Positions 8,406-16,823 of a stretch of DNA of 64,000 bases are shown here, in pieces. Source of the stretch: DAIDKA01 sp035487155. GTDB taxonomy: Bacteria > Pseudomonadota > Gammaproteobacteria > Steroidobacterales > Steroidobacteraceae. The first letter of the stretch is position 1. Every line of letters begins with the position of its first letter. A model generated the notes under the pieces. It saw only the letters and a list, made by a program, of their open reading frames with translations, did no database searches and had not been told where the DNA came from. The DNA lies in the NCBI GenBank assembly GCA_035487155.1, contig DATHMK010000090.1:1-64000 (forward strand). Reading direction: 5' to 3'. Both the position numbers and the translations under genes were made by a program.

Positions 8406-8882
8406 ATGAACAAAGCCTTTGCCTCGTGTGTGTTTCCGCTAGCGATATCCTCGCTTTGTGCCTGCTCGACAATTTGGGGAAGTAGTACAGTGAACAAAAA
8501 TGCCACTTCGCAATGGATGATCGAGCAAGAGCGTACATGGGCAGAAATGGCCTGTGGCGGCAAAGGGATTGCCAACGAAGTGTTTGCCGATGACTTTAAA
8601 GGAACGTCGCCAAACGGCGGCCACTACGGTAAGCCGACCGGGTCACCGACGTATGATCCGAACACGAAATGGTCAACCGATTGCAAGCTTGATGAAGCGG
8701 ACGTTCGATTTTTCAGTTCCCAGAGTGCAGTCGTATTTGGAAAGGAGTCGAAGACGGTTCCGCTTGCGGATGGAAAGCAGGAGCGGCGCTGCCTTGTATG
8801 GACCGATACGTGGATTCGGCGCAACGGAAAGTGGCAAATGATTGCTGTGCAAGACGGCCGGATCGCCTGCCCCAGTAAGTAA
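8406..8882 (+). CDS. Putative lipoprotein with a DUF4440/SnoaL-like domain
   Basis: The 158-aa product begins MNKAFAS with a hydrophobic stretch and a lipobox-like LCAC (Cys 20), so a periplasm-facing lipoprotein is likely. The remainder has the pattern of NTF2-like DUF4440 proteins: an early Trp/Glu helix (WMIEQERTWAEMAC), FADDFKGTSPNG, and a closing strand pair (CLVWTDTWIRRNGKWQMIAVQDG). These small cone-shaped domains bind ligands or act as enzymes; the function here is unknown. ATG 8406 is chosen over 8394 because AGGA is correctly spaced from it. Confidence 0.7.
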   Translation: MNKAFASCVFPLAISSLCACSTIWGSSTVNKNATSQWMIEQERTWAEMACGGKGIANEVFADDFKGTSPNGGHYGKPTGSPTYDPNTKWSTDCKLDEADVRFFSSQSAVVFGKESKTVPLADGKQERRCLVWTDTWIRRNGKWQMIAVQDGRIACPSK

Positions 8883-9064
8883 CAATTATTTCGTCAGGCC
8901 AACCGGATTACCAGACTTGGCGCGCCTCAATTTAGCGACAACTCTTGCACCCGTACCGACCGGTCGCGAACGACAGCTTTCGAGACGCGGGATTCAAAAC
9001 TCTACTCGCGGAACTAGCCCTGAGAATTTGCTTCCAAAGGACGCGACGAATGCGACAATTTCAG

Positions 9065-9775
9065 CTAGCGATTCACCTGATTGGCTAATCGATCTGCCGA
9101 TTCCGCCAGCCGGCGCTCGTCGAGTGCGGATTGAAGCTTCCCCGCGATCGCCGGTGTCATCTTCCGCCATCCCATAGGCAGGAACCGAACCGTTTGTGTT
9201 CCGGATCCGTCAAGGCATCGGAATTTGAGCACTACCTGCCAAAATGAGAAGGGCCGACTCACTTCCGCCGATTCCACGTGCCTCCAAGGCACGCGTATCG
9301 CCTTTCCGCGCCGGCACAAGGTCAGCGTCACACCATCATCGCCTTGGATCTCGCTGATGTTTCCGAATCGGCGCCAACACACGCCCGCGCCGATAATAAT
9401 CATGACGACGGCGGTTATGGCGTAAACAGCAGCGCCGCCTTGGCTCCTGTCGCGATAGGCCAGCGCAAGGACCACGAAAATCGTCAATCCCGCGACAATC
9501 GAAACCGTTTGCCATATGAATCTGCGTGCGCCAGGGTCAGATCGCACGGCACCATTCGCGTCCAATGCCTCCACCACCACTTCGCCAATTTGAGCCTTCT
9601 TTTCAGCGCGGGACTTTAGCCAGTTGCCAACGAGCATGGCGAATGCTGCGAGCCCCAACATTACGAGCTTGTCGTACCGACCGAACCATCCCAATCCCAT
9701 GAGGTAATTGACGAATATCGCGCCGAAAATCGCCACATATACGATGAGCGTCAATTTCTTTGCGAGCGGATTCAT
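9065..9775 (-). CDS. Four-helix membrane protein, unknown
   Basis: A 236-aa protein with two pairs of hydrophobic segments (about residues 8-27 and 36-52, then 88-106 and 112-130). A C-terminal soluble beta-rich domain follows (VTLTLCRRGKAIRVPWRHVESAEV...), resembling the PH-like domains found after membrane hairpins in bacterial proteins. The helix pairs flank a cytoplasmic loop that mentions VVVEALDANGAV. I do not recognise a named family. AAGGATG upstream on the coding strand supports ATG 9775. It stands isolated in the loosely packed 8-14 kb region. Confidence 0.6.
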   Translation of the reverse strand: MNPLAKKLTLIVYVAIFGAIFVNYLMGLGWFGRYDKLVMLGLAAFAMLVGNWLKSRAEKKAQIGEVVVEALDANGAVRSDPGARRFIWQTVSIVAGLTIFVVLALAYRDRSQGGAAVYAITAVVMIIIGAGVCWRRFGNISEIQGDDGVTLTLCRRGKAIRVPWRHVESAEVSRPFSFWQVVLKFRCLDGSGTQTVRFLPMGWRKMTPAIAGKLQSALDERRLAESADRLANQVNR

Positions 9776-10195
9776 GTCGAGTCACACATCCTTTGTAGGA
9801 GGGGAAACCCGTACGTGTTCGCGATTTGCATCTTTAAAGTCTAGCGATTGAACTGATTTGTCCGATAGCAGGGCGAATGCCGCCAAGCGTCCCGCGGGAG
9901 CGTACTATGAAGGGACACAAAATGGAGCATGCCGCGCCTCATCTGAATGACGGCTATTGCGATGCCAGATCACATGAGCGAACTTCCGCTCCGGGCCGAA
10001 AGCAACGAAAACGATTTCCAATACCTGCCGCTCAGCCCGGCGCACCCCGAAATGTCGGCTCCGCACCCGATCCGGTCATCCCCGACCGTCGGCTTTCGGG
10101 GCTCCAAGATCACAACCGCGGCACTTGATTGTGACCTACGGCCAGCGCGCTGGCACACCGGCATCGCCTACGTGGGAGATGCCGACCGTCCACGT
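9776..10195. other. Non-coding stretch
   Basis: About 420 bases between two minus-strand genes. No open frame here looks like protein. It contains one copy of a 20-base sequence repeated 2 kb downstream (9986-10005). Confidence 0.5.
9986..10005 (+). repeat. 20-bp direct repeat, copy 1
   Basis: CCGCTCCGGGCCGAAAGCAA occurs here and again, identical and in the same orientation, at 12014-12033. Both copies lie in non-coding gaps of the accessory region, and the flanks differ. It may be a short dispersed intergenic element. Confidence 0.6.
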
Positions 10196-10631
10196 TCAAG
10201 AGTTAGTTGGTCTCAGTCCTCGGCCACCAGTCTCACGCGCGGCCTTATCGAGTTCCGCTACTGTGGACACCAGATTTTCGACACCGCGGGCCGATTCATT
10301 CCCATCATCAAGCCTGGTCGCAAATGCGGGCGATCCCCCGCGCGGCCGATGCGGCGGCTCGACAGGAACCATTTCCGGCAAACCGTCATCATCGGGCGGC
10401 TTACGCCTCGCCAGTTCTGCCCGTAAGCGTTCGATCTCACTTGTTGCCAGCGCAAGCGCCAACTGGGATTGCCTCACAATTACGGTTGCGTCGCGAAGCA
10501 GCTTCCATGCTTTCGGTGAATTTGCCGTCTTGTCCTCAAGTTCCTCACGCAGCCGGGCCAGCAGAACCTTGAGCTCCTGCTGCAACCTTGGCACTAAGGT
10601 AATAGTTCTGTGGCACTGACTCGTCGCTCAT
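10196..10631 (-). pseudogene. Coiled-coil protein gene with an apparent one-base frameshift near its start
   Basis: A frame from GTG 10594 encodes about 132 aa rich in Leu/Glu/Arg/Lys heptads (LQQELKVLLARLREELEDK, LATSEIERLRAELARRK), then a Pro/Gly-rich tail. The good start is elsewhere: ATG 10631 has GGAG seven bases upstream and begins MSDESVPQNYYL, but in a different frame that stops after about 28 codons. Joining MSDESVPQNYYL to VPRLQQELKVLL needs removal of a single base near 10595. Either the gene is broken, or the sequence has a one-base error, or GTG is the true start. No function is recognised. Confidence 0.5.
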
Positions 10632-10870
10632 GCGTCGTCTCCGTGGCTGACAGCCTGGCATCGTTCTACCGCCGACTCGGATCGTCGTCAACGCCGCGCG
10701 GCGTGACGGGCCTGAATGACGGGAGAGTTTGCCGAAAGCTACCGCAAATCAGCAAGGCTCAACGGAGCGCGTCTCCGTTACATATCTTGCCGGCTCCAGT
10801 TCGCAAAGGTTCTGGTCAAAGTCTCGTGTTGCACCTTTGCTGTCGCCCACGAACGTCCGGTTTTGGGACT

Positions 10871-11806
10871 TTATTCGTCCCTGCGCGCTGCATGGGTCAG
10901 TTGGGAGGCGCGGAAATTCAAGAACGTCTTGATCTCTGGTGTCATGTCATGGAGAGCGTGGCCTTCTTCTGAAAGGTAGATGATTTGCGCATGCGGCACG
11001 CACGTGACAAGACGCTTCCGAGCAGCTTGGGAATCAAAAAGGGTATCCTTACCCCCAAGTACTGCAAGGATCGGCATAGTCAGACTCTTCAGCGCGGTGT
11101 CCGAGAGTCGTGGAAGCATTTGCATTCTAGCGACGAAGCCGGACCGAACAAGACTGAAGAGCTTGAGAAAATCATTGTTCTCCGGGGCACGTTCATCGTC
11201 GGGAGAGAATCCCATATCGACGTCCAGGGCCTTGCGATGCCCCCAAGGTCCCAACAGCATGAGCGGGGCTGCTCGAACCACGGCCCCGAAGCGAACGTGA
11301 ACGAGGCCACCGGGCGCCAGCAGCGCGAGACGCTCCACGCGAGCATGCCTTCTGACGGCGTAGTCGAGCGCAAGGAGCCCACCGAATGATGCGCCCACGA
11401 AGGTGGCGGATTTGAGCGATAAACGATCAAGCACGTCATCCAACCATCGCGCGTGAGCGTCAGAGGTTATCCACGGTCGGGATGGCGCGCTGTATCCCGC
11501 ATCACCAATGATATCGACGGCAAGCACGTGGTGGCCTGATCCAAGCACGTCCATTGTGCGTAGCCACATAGCGGAACTGGCCATCGAGCCTGGAAGCAGC
11601 ATGACTGGCGGCTTCGCTGGATCTCCAGCAGAAAGCACAAAGGTTTCCCCTTGAGATGTAGAGAGCCGATGCTCCGTGTGCGGCGTTGCCCAAGAGTCCA
11701 AAATGCCGCGATAGCATTCGCGCACGCGCCGCTCGGCGTCTTTGGACCAGAAAATCACGCTTGCGCCGTAGAGGCTGCAATCAGGGCTGGGCGCAGTGGC
11801 GCCCAA
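10871..11806 (-). CDS. Alpha/beta-fold hydrolase
   Basis: A 311-aa protein with the alpha/beta-hydrolase elements in order: VMLLPGSMAS (oxyanion region), the nucleophile elbow VGASFGGLLA, an acid in LGGKDTLFD, and the His in EEGHALHD. It has no signal peptide, so it is cytoplasmic, and its substrate is unknown. The start is doubtful: TTG 11806 lacks a ribosome binding site. Another frame from ATG 11826 gives MHSLNNVWAPLRPAL before stopping, so the natural N-terminus may have been split by a frameshift. The core is intact from about GASVIFWSKDAERRVRE onward. Confidence 0.7.
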   Translation of the reverse strand: MGATAPSPDCSLYGASVIFWSKDAERRVRECYRGILDSWATPHTEHRLSTSQGETFVLSAGDPAKPPVMLLPGSMASSAMWLRTMDVLGSGHHVLAVDIIGDAGYSAPSRPWITSDAHARWLDDVLDRLSLKSATFVGASFGGLLALDYAVRRHARVERLALLAPGGLVHVRFGAVVRAAPLMLLGPWGHRKALDVDMGFSPDDERAPENNDFLKLFSLVRSGFVARMQMLPRLSDTALKSLTMPILAVLGGKDTLFDSQAARKRLVTCVPHAQIIYLSEEGHALHDMTPEIKTFLNFRASQLTHAARRDE

Positions 11807-12314
11807 ACGTTATTCAACGAATGCATCGGGTCAGCATAACAAGAGTTTGCAGTGCGGCGCAGACTCCAGAATTCACCCGCCTTATCACTACCATTGTGGG
11901 GAAAAACCTCCCCGCTGGAAAACCATAATGTACGAATGGAGCAATGGGAAATAGTGCCCAATGGAGCCTGACCGAACGGCGGTACATGGCGACTATTTCT
12001 GGCATGCCAATGCCCGCTCCGGGCCGAAAGCAATGGTGAATGCCTCCTTGTCTGGCGATTAAAACGGTCATGCCGCGCGGCCCGGGCCGCTGCCGTGCTT
12101 AACATGCTCCCGGTTATCCGCCCCGGTCCAGGTCAGCTGCGCCCAGTGGCGCTCTGGCCTACGCCCGCGCACGGTGGCACGTCGCGGCGCATTATGCCCC
12201 CGGTGCCATAGGAGCGCGGCCATGGCATCGCCCCGTGCAGCGCAAGAAATACTAACGTCCCGCTTGCACCTGGCGGAATAGGCTATCTCGCAGTAGCCAA
12301 CTGCGGAGCTGGGC
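11807..12314. other. Non-coding stretch
   Basis: About 500 bases with no convincing gene on either strand; the open frames present have no recognisable start signals and an Arg/Ala/Pro-rich composition expected by chance in GC-rich DNA. It holds the second copy of the 20-bp repeat (12014-12033). Confidence 0.45.
12014..12033 (+). repeat. 20-bp direct repeat, copy 2
   Basis: Identical to 9986-10005 over 20 bases, same orientation, in a non-coding gap. Confidence 0.6.
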
Positions 12315-12566
12315 ATGCCGGAAAGCGAAACTCTAGTTGTATTCAGGATCCTCGGAGTCCTGGCCAAAGCGCGCGATGTTGGCCACGCGTTGCCCGTTGA
12401 AACGATCGCGCACGCCGCACAGCTTGGTAGACCCAACGCGGAACGGTTTATGAATCTGCTCAAGCTTGCCGGTGCCGTGCGAACAGAAGTTACGCCCACT
12501 CAGGCGCCTAAATATCGGCTCACCCGATACGGTCTCGGGCGGCTCGTGGGGGGCTGCGCCTTATGA
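12315..12566 (+). CDS. Small winged-helix-like DNA-binding protein
   Basis: An 83-aa product with a helix-rich N-terminus (TLVVFRILGVLAKARDVG), a putative helix-turn-helix (LPVETIAHAAQLGRPNAERFMNLL) and a wing-like end (APKYRLTRYGLGRL). This resembles the DNA-binding half of IclR/MarR-type regulators without an effector domain. GGAG six bases before ATG 12315 is a good ribosome binding site, favouring a real gene. Function unknown; it could be a truncated regulator. Confidence 0.5.
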   Translation: MPESETLVVFRILGVLAKARDVGHALPVETIAHAAQLGRPNAERFMNLLKLAGAVRTEVTPTQAPKYRLTRYGLGRLVGGCAL

Positions 12567-12571
12567 TCCGA

Positions 12572-12817
12572 TTATCGGCGCGATTCCTGCCTGACCGTTC
12601 CACAGACCACCATGGGCCAGCGGTCGCTGGCATCAATCGGCGTATCCCGGTTCTCTTGGCCCGGATACAGCGCCTGTTGAGACTTGCGATACAGCGGGCC
12701 GCGCATCGCCACGAGCACTGGCTTGAGCCTGTTCAATGGAATGCCGGTAGTCGACCGTTCCGGGAGCCGTATTCGCTCGAGGACACTGCACGCCGGCGAA
12801 ACAAATCCTAACGCCAA
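12572..12817 (-). CDS. Doubtful small protein downstream of the RDD gene
   Basis: An 81-codon frame from TTG 12817. Its second half is protein-like (LKPVLVAMRGPLYRKS, NRDTPIDASDRWPMVVCG), and its first residues could be a signal sequence ending near SPACS. No standard start or ribosome binding site is visible. It runs in the same direction as the CPBP-RDD pair, 70 bases behind it. No family is recognised; it may be a remnant. Confidence 0.25.
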   Translation of the reverse strand: MALGFVSPACSVLERIRLPERSTTGIPLNRLKPVLVAMRGPLYRKSQQALYPGQENRDTPIDASDRWPMVVCGTVRQESRR

Positions 12818-12888
12818 AGCAGAGCAGTTGCGCGCAACCCACTAACTCCATCGGTTTGACCTTAGTGGGCTCTGGCGGTCGCACATCG

Positions 12889-13476
12889 TCACCCGCCATT
12901 TTCGCCGTTTGTGACTCCCTGGTCTGGCGGATCTATGCCATCTTTGCGGTCGGCAATTGAAATGTTCGGCTCGGCGAAGTCGTCTCGCCGCGCCGCGGAC
13001 TTGCTTGCATCGATCACAATCGTCTCTGCGAGTCGATCGTGCGCACATTGCCGGTTGCGCTGTATGAAGAATTGTGCAAATCCTAGACCGCCCTCGAGAA
13101 AGGATGCCCCGTAGCCCAAGGACCGCTCCAGCGCCTGCCAAAACGTAATGCGCTCATGCGTGAGCGAAATCGCTTGTATCCGCATCACGCGCTTCCCGAT
13201 CGTCTGCCCGTTTCCTATGTAGAGCGCCAGACAAAAGTACACGACCAGTACCATCACGTCCAGAACGTGTGCCGGATTGATCAGCGTATGGCGTTGCCAC
13301 TGTTGATGAGCATAGCTCGCCCACAGGAACTCGACCGGCTTTCTAAGTAACGCGATAAGGACAAAATCGATGCCAAATCCGGCAGCTCGGCGACTGAAGG
13401 TGGCCAGCGGCAGACCATCGATCTCATTCTCCCTTGTGGTCTCCCGCGCACGATAATACGCGGCAACACTGGCCAT
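12889..13476 (-). CDS. RDD-family membrane protein
   Basis: The 195-aa protein carries the RDD signature (SRRAAGFGIDFVLIALL) at the first helix, a second helix (VMVLVVYFCLALYIG), and the conserved GNGQTIGKRVMRIQ loop after it, then a third amphipathic segment and a hydrophilic tail. RDD proteins are small integral membrane proteins, some with proposed transport roles. ATG 13476 has AGGAG eight bases upstream, inside the end of the CPBP gene (11-base gap), so the two are one transcription unit. Confidence 0.8.
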   Translation of the reverse strand: MASVAAYYRARETTRENEIDGLPLATFSRRAAGFGIDFVLIALLRKPVEFLWASYAHQQWQRHTLINPAHVLDVMVLVVYFCLALYIGNGQTIGKRVMRIQAISLTHERITFWQALERSLGYGASFLEGGLGFAQFFIQRNRQCAHDRLAETIVIDASKSAARRDDFAEPNISIADRKDGIDPPDQGVTNGENGG

Positions 13477-13487
13477 ACGGTGATCTC

Positions 13488-14420
13488 CTACAAAGCAGGT
13501 GCCGTGGTCGCACGTCTTGACCACGACGAAGGAATCATATGACGCCGGTGACGGGCGGCAAGCAATAGCAAAAGTCCTGCGGCAAGGCACACAACCATTG
13601 CGGTTAGCGAGGCTTCGGCGCCGAAAGCACCACCGGTTAGCCACGCAGGGCCGACCAGTTGCGCCTGCAGCAGGCCATTTGTTGCCTCGCCGGAGACGGC
13701 GGCCGAGAAAATGCCTCCCTGTGTGAAGTTCCAGGCAAAGTGGATCCCGACACAGAACCAGAGGCGCCGGGTCACCATATAGGCCGCCGCCAGCAGCACC
13801 CCCGCCTCCAGCATGATGGCCCCGGCATCTAATAGCGTGGTCCCGGTATTGAAGAGGTGCAGGACTCCGAACACGGCCGCGGAAATCGCCAGCGCCGTCC
13901 AACTACCGAGCCATTGCTCCAGTATCCGGAAGACTACGGCCCGCATTACGACCTCTTCCAGAACTGCTGCCAGGATGAACGCCGGCAGCGTCGCAATCAT
14001 TGCCATCCATCCATTGGTGCCGGTTATTCGGTAAGCGCCCAAGGCCGCCATTACCCCGATCGTTAGTGACAGCAGCAATGCCCCGAGGAGCAAACCTGCG
14101 CCCAACTCACGGCTGGCATGCGTTCGGGAGAGTTCGGTGACCGGGCGCCCTTCAACCACCTTCACGTAGGTCCGATAGGCCGCCAAAATGACCGCGGTGA
14201 GCAGCAGAGCGCCCGCCTTCTTCAGGATTCTGTCTGACACGTATAGATTGAAAGGGATCGCCACAATTGCAAATGGAATTGCAATGGCGAGCAGCGCCAA
14301 AATCATCCGGATGATGGGGTTCGAAAGTAGTCGAACACCCCACCTGGCGGACGGCGCCGTCGGGGCCACTAAACCGGGCATAGCTGCTCGCAGGGGAGGT
14401 AATTGACGAGCGTAACGCAT
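13488..14420 (-). CDS. CPBP-family intramembrane metalloprotease
   Basis: A 310-aa multi-helix protein with all three CPBP (Abi/CAAX-type) motifs: LEEVVMR (EExxxR), FGVLHLFN (FxxxH) and GIHFAWN (HxxxN/D). These form the metal-binding active site of Rce1-like proteases buried in the membrane. Substrates of bacterial members are mostly unknown; some confer bacteriocin immunity. ATG 14420 is used; GTG 14426 is equally possible and neither has a clear ribosome binding site. It heads a unit with the RDD gene. Confidence 0.88.
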   Translation of the reverse strand: MRYARQLPPLRAAMPGLVAPTAPSARWGVRLLSNPIIRMILALLAIAIPFAIVAIPFNLYVSDRILKKAGALLLTAVILAAYRTYVKVVEGRPVTELSRTHASRELGAGLLLGALLLSLTIGVMAALGAYRITGTNGWMAMIATLPAFILAAVLEEVVMRAVVFRILEQWLGSWTALAISAAVFGVLHLFNTGTTLLDAGAIMLEAGVLLAAAYMVTRRLWFCVGIHFAWNFTQGGIFSAAVSGEATNGLLQAQLVGPAWLTGGAFGAEASLTAMVVCLAAGLLLLLAARHRRHMIPSSWSRRATTAPAL

Positions 14421-14670
14421 TCCCACCGCTGGCGACGGACGACTGGGGGTCAGTGACGGTCATAACCGCACTCCGAATTTCCGGTGGTGACCCTAAGGGG
14501 GCTATTCCGAGGGGCTGCTCTTCGGACGGTCCTCTTACGTAAGTCTCGTGACAGCCTTCCTCCTGTGACCTGGACTACCTCCGAAAACCGCATCGGCGCC
14601 GCTCCCCTTGTATGCAGAGCGATTCTGCGCGCTTCTGTGATATTTCCCGATCGCCCGCGAATAATAGGGT

Positions 14671-15192
14671 ATGCAAGCTAGCCCGGAACAGAAGGTTCAG
14701 TTCCTTGAGCTGCTGACGTCGCATCGCGGCCTCCTTTACAAGGTGTCGCGGGTGTATGGGCGCTGCGCTGCGGAGAGGGCCGATCTGGTACAAGAGGTCG
14801 TCCTAAACCTTTGGCAGGCGCACCCGCGCTACGATTCCCGCCTGAAGTTCTCCACGTGGATGTATCGGATTGCTCTGAACGTAGCAATCTCCTGGCGGCG
14901 TCGTGAAACGACACAAACGCAGCATCTGGTCCCGGCCGGCGAAGAAATTCTCGAGAATGCCGCCGACCTTGAGACAGTGGACGCAGGTACGGACTCCGAT
15001 CTGGCTCTCCTGTATACGTCCATTGAAAGGTTGGACGAGTTGGACCAGGCACTCCTGGTGCTCTATCTCGATGGGCTGAGCCATCACGACATCAGCGTGG
15101 TGCTTGGCATTTCCACGACAAACATCGCGACCAAGATCGGCCGCCTCAAGCAGCGGCTGCGCGATGACTTTCGCGTGGCCGGTCATCTGTAG
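14671..15192 (+). CDS. ECF-type RNA polymerase sigma factor
   Basis: A 173-aa protein with a sigma region 2 (HRGLLYKVSRVYGR, ADLVQEVVLNLWQ, FSTWMYRIALNVAISWRRR) and a region 4 helix-turn-helix (LDQALLVLYLDGLSHHDISVVLGIS...). It lacks region 3, as ECF factors do, and directs RNA polymerase to a stress or envelope regulon. The next gene, 22 bases downstream, encodes a membrane protein that probably controls its activity. ATG 14671 is the sole suitable start. Confidence 0.9.
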   Translation: MQASPEQKVQFLELLTSHRGLLYKVSRVYGRCAAERADLVQEVVLNLWQAHPRYDSRLKFSTWMYRIALNVAISWRRRETTQTQHLVPAGEEILENAADLETVDAGTDSDLALLYTSIERLDELDQALLVLYLDGLSHHDISVVLGISTTNIATKIGRLKQRLRDDFRVAGHL

Positions 15193-15214
15193 ATCTCCTT
15201 AAAGGACAACATAC

Positions 15215-15895
15215 GTGGAACTTGATGACTTCAAAGAACGCTGGCTTTCCCAGGACCGCAAGATCGACGAGATCTTGAGGATCAATCAGCGGCTACAATT
15301 GCGGGCACAGCTGAGCGGACCCCGCCTCTGGTTGCGATGGTTTCGATTCGGCGCATTGTTTGAAATCTCGCTCGGCCTGTTGTGTCTGTCCGGATCCGGG
15401 TCGTTCATCCACAGGCATCTCGGCGAGCCGCGGTTCCTCATACCCGCCGTTGCCCTGCATTTGTGGCTGCTCGGTACCACAGGGCTTGCGCTTGCGCGCT
15501 ATGTTCGTGCACAACTCATTAACTACGGCGCACCTGTTCTCGCGATTCAGCGCCAAGTGGAGGCCCTGCGTCTCTTTACGCTGCGCTCCCTGCGACTCCT
15601 GTTCGTGACAGGCTGCGTCGTCTGGGGTGTTCCCATCGCCATCGTCGCCTGTCGGGCAGTGTTTGGAATTGATCTGTATGCGCTATTCGGTGCCCGGGTT
15701 TTGATTGAGTGCACGATGGCAACGGCGGCCTTTGGGTTGGTGTTCGTCAAGCTGTGCACGTTGTGGGCACAGTGGGTAGAACGTCCCGGATCGCCGATCT
15801 GGCTGCGCGGGAGCGCCCGGGCGTTCTCGGGCTACAGTCTCAACAGGGCGGCCGATCAACTGCAGAAAATTCAAGCGTTCGAGCGGGAATCCTAG
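15215..15895 (+). CDS. Membrane protein paired with the ECF sigma factor (possible anti-sigma)
   Basis: The 226-aa product starts MELDDFKERWLSQDRKIDEIL, an amphipathic cytoplasmic segment. Four hydrophobic stretches follow (about residues 44-62, 75-93, 128-147, 158-178), then a basic tail. The 'MELDDFK..W' opening is shared by membrane proteins found next to ECF sigma genes in Xanthomonadales-type genomes. No zinc-finger anti-sigma motif is present. GTG 15215 has AAGGA eight bases upstream. A role in restraining the sigma factor is inferred from position only. Confidence 0.6.
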   Translation: MELDDFKERWLSQDRKIDEILRINQRLQLRAQLSGPRLWLRWFRFGALFEISLGLLCLSGSGSFIHRHLGEPRFLIPAVALHLWLLGTTGLALARYVRAQLINYGAPVLAIQRQVEALRLFTLRSLRLLFVTGCVVWGVPIAIVACRAVFGIDLYALFGARVLIECTMATAAFGLVFVKLCTLWAQWVERPGSPIWLRGSARAFSGYSLNRAADQLQKIQAFERES

Positions 15896-16029
15896 CCAGT
15901 TGCCCGCGGTGGCCTGGCCAATCCCCGGTTTCAGTGTCGCTCCCATAAGGCAATCGCGGCTCGACCACCCTCTTGCCTGAAATCGACGTTACGGCGCCCG
16001 CGATCGCCGGCCAGCTCGTATAATGCGCC

Positions 16030-16710
16030 ATGATCCCACAATTATCGCCCCTCGAGGCACGTGTCATCGGCAGTCTGATCGAGAAGCAGATCACGACGCC
16101 CGAACAATACCCGCTGTCCCTCAATGCTCTGGTGCTGGCCTGCAATCAGAAGAGCAATCGCGACCCGGTGCTGGAGCTGACGGTTCAGTCTGTGCAGGAG
16201 CTCATCGACGGCCTCAGTCGCAAGCATCTGGTGATCGAAAAATCCGGCTTTGGCAGTCGCGTGTCGAAATATCACCAGCGTTTCTGCAACACTGAGTTCA
16301 GCACATTGCAGTTCACGCCACAGGAGCGCGCGATCCTGTGCGAGTTGCTGCTGCGCGGACCGCAGACCCCTGGGGAACTGCGCTCGCGGGCCAGTCGCAT
16401 GGCACCGTTCTCTGATGTCACGGAGGTCGAGGCCGCCCTCGAGCATCTGGCACAGGATCCTGCCGGCCCGCGCGTCGTGCAGCTGCCGCGAGAACCGGGG
16501 CGTCGCGATTCGCGCTACGCGCATCTGTTCAGCGGCGAAGTGCATGCGGTGCCGGGTCAACCGGGCACGGACGCGCACGCCGCCGCACCGGGCCTCAAGG
16601 AGGCACCGGGCGCGCTCACCGAGCGCGTGAGCGCACTGGAGCACCAGGTGCACGAGCTGCGTGCGGAACTTGCCGCCGTGCGCGCCTCGCTGCCAGCGCG
16701 GGAGAGTTGA
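16030..16710 (+). CDS. yceH: YceH family protein (UPF0502/DUF480)
   Basis: A 226-aa protein with the family opening (LSPLEARVIGSLIEKQITTPEQYPLSLN), the NQKSNRDP motif, and a second winged-helix repeat beginning FTPQERAILCELLLRGPQTPGELR. It ends in a coiled-coil segment (VSALEHQVHELRAELAAVR). Two winged helices suggest nucleic-acid binding, but the family's function is not established. Length and start agree with E. coli YceH. It stands as a single gene. Confidence 0.92.
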   Translation: MIPQLSPLEARVIGSLIEKQITTPEQYPLSLNALVLACNQKSNRDPVLELTVQSVQELIDGLSRKHLVIEKSGFGSRVSKYHQRFCNTEFSTLQFTPQERAILCELLLRGPQTPGELRSRASRMAPFSDVTEVEAALEHLAQDPAGPRVVQLPREPGRRDSRYAHLFSGEVHAVPGQPGTDAHAAAPGLKEAPGALTERVSALEHQVHELRAELAAVRASLPARES

Positions 16711-16823
16711 GGCGACGCCGTCGGTCGCCTGCGAAAGACCACGACCCACGTGTTCGCGTCATCACGCCCCCGCGCCGTCGTGCGCTGTTGCCTGAAACAC
16801 GGTGATCCAGCGAATCAGGTAGA

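Noticed and set aside
9947..10426. Plus-strand frame of about 159 codons over the coiled-coil gene
   Set aside because: Composition is that of a reverse-strand shadow and it crosses a non-coding gap without a ribosome binding site.
11814..12105. Two minus-strand frames of 85 and 116 codons upstream of the hydrolase
   Set aside because: No start signals or families; only the last 23 residues of one (MHSLNNVWAP...) look protein-like, which is treated as a possible frameshifted N-terminus.
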